Below, in pieces: positions 63,387 to 64,000 of a DNA stretch of 64,000 nt. The DNA comes from Sphingomonas sp. S2-65. GTDB taxonomy: Bacteria; Pseudomonadota; Alphaproteobacteria; Sphingomonadales; Sphingomonadaceae. The stretch is from positions 3,406,501-3,470,500 of the forward strand of contig NZ_CP090953.1 of NCBI RefSeq assembly GCF_021513175.1. The letters run 5' to 3'. Every line of letters starts with the position of its first letter. The first letter of the stretch is position 1. The notes beneath the pieces were generated by a model that ran no database searches, was not told where the DNA came from, and saw only the letters and a list, made by a program, of their open reading frames with translations. Both the position numbers and the translations under genes were made by a program.

Positions 63387-64000
63387 CAACTCGTCTTCTG
63401 GTCGAGCGGTTCGATGCGCAGGTTAACGATGTTCGCCGAGCGCGTGAGGGTCCAGATGATCGCGTCGGCGACCTCCTGAGCGTGGAGCATCTGCTGCTTT
63501 TCGACCGCTTCGGCTTTCTCGTCGTCGCTGCATTCCTGCATGTCGGTTTCGACCGAACCGGGCTGGATCACCGAGACCTTGATGTTCTTTTGCGCCGAGA
63601 TCTCCTTGCGCAGCGTCTCGGCAAAGGCCTGGATGCCCGCCTTGGTGGCGGAGTACACGCTTTCGCCGGCGGCCTTGATCTCGGTGCTGATCGATCCGAC
63701 GAAGAGGAGGTGGCCGCCGCCGGCCTGGTCCAGCCGCTGGATGGCGCGCTGGGCGCTGGCGAGATAGCCGACCAGGTTGGTTTCGATGACGTAGCGCCAA
63801 TCGTCCTCGGCCATTTCGGTGAGCGGATCGGCGCCGAGCGCGGCGCACGCGACCAGCATGTCGAGCCCGGCCAGCTTCTCGTCTACCGCGGCGAACACCG
63901 CGTCCAGACCTTCGCGCGTGCCGGCGTCGGCGGTTATGCCGAAAACTTCGCCGTCGCCGCTGCCCGCCTGCGCCACCACTTCGTCCAGCGGTTCCTGGCT
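63386..64000 (-). CDS. Short-chain dehydrogenase/reductase (3' part)
   Basis: The last 204 codons of an SDR gene whose start lies beyond the right edge. Visible parts are the VACAALGADPLTEMA region, the active-site motif with Ser and YSATK (SISTEIKAAGESVYSATKAG) and IQPGSVETDM. The N-terminal cofactor motif is outside the window. It reads into the patatin gene with one shared base. The substrate is unknown; this form is often annotated as a clavaldehyde- or serine-dehydrogenase-like SDR. Confidence 0.88.
   Translation of the reverse strand, partial: SQEPLDEVVAQAGSGDGEVFGITADAGTREGLDAVFAAVDEKLAGLDMLVACAALGADPLTEMAEDDWRYVIETNLVGYLASAQRAIQRLDQAGGGHLLFVGSISTEIKAAGESVYSATKAGIQAFAETLRKEISAQKNIKVSVIQPGSVETDMQECSDDEKAEAVEKQQMLHAQEVADAIIWTLTRSANIVNLRIEPLDQKTS

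Noticed and set aside
1..64000. CRISPR arrays, tRNA or rRNA genes, prophage or integrase genes
   Set aside because: No regularly spaced repeats, no tRNA cloverleaf with a CCA end and no integrase-like frame were found on reading both strands.

Overview
The window is GC-rich DNA (roughly two thirds G+C) whose gene content points to an alphaproteobacterium of the Sphingomonadaceae type. The signs are large TonB-dependent receptors, many Tat-type export signals on hydrolases, PTS genes used for one sugar only, and tandem RND and EmrAB-type efflux operons. This taxonomic call is an inference from gene content, because no rRNA or tRNA gene is present.

Layout. 1-2.2 kb: the 5' end of an unknown minus-strand gene, then an aldo/keto reductase divergent from a TetR regulator with a shared palindromic operator. 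2.3-11.8 kb: an AraC regulator divergent from a quinone-oxidoreductase-like gene, then a small protein, a cupin, two exported Gfo/Idh/MocA oxidoreductases, a TonB-dependent receptor and a PhoD-like phosphatase, all on the plus strand. 11.9-14.8 kb: a transglutaminase-like protein, a PHB-depolymerase-type esterase and two small proteins. 14.8-43.7 kb: the main feature, an N-glycan/GlcNAc utilization locus. 43.8-56.1 kb: a TetR-controlled RND efflux operon facing an EmrAB-OMF operon, with MarR and TetR regulators. 56.1-64 kb: mixed housekeeping genes (small TetR-linked protein, cyclophilin, two methyltransferases, DacB, DUF808/YedI, patatin, SDR).

The N-glycan locus reads as a full pathway. A TonB-dependent receptor would import glycans. 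GH29 would remove fucose, GH3 possibly xylose, GH2 (galactosidase type) galactose, GH20 terminal GlcNAc, and GH92, GH125 and GH2 (mannosidase type) alpha-1,2/1,3, alpha-1,6 and beta-mannose. A Tat-exported aspartylglucosaminidase would split the last GlcNAc-Asn bond. The released GlcNAc would enter through a GlcNAc-type PTS (EIIBC plus an EIIA-HPr-EI fusion) and be processed by NagA and a NagB-II type deaminase to fructose-6-phosphate. A HutC-type GntR regulator sits in the middle. ATTGGTA-type half-sites, resembling the dre half-site of NagR/DasR regulators, lie at its own promoter and before the GH operon, the asparaginase-receptor operon, the nag-PTS operon and cutC. The hydrolases are joined by a chain of 4-bp stop/start overlaps, so the cluster looks built for coordinated expression. 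Substrate assignments are family-level predictions.
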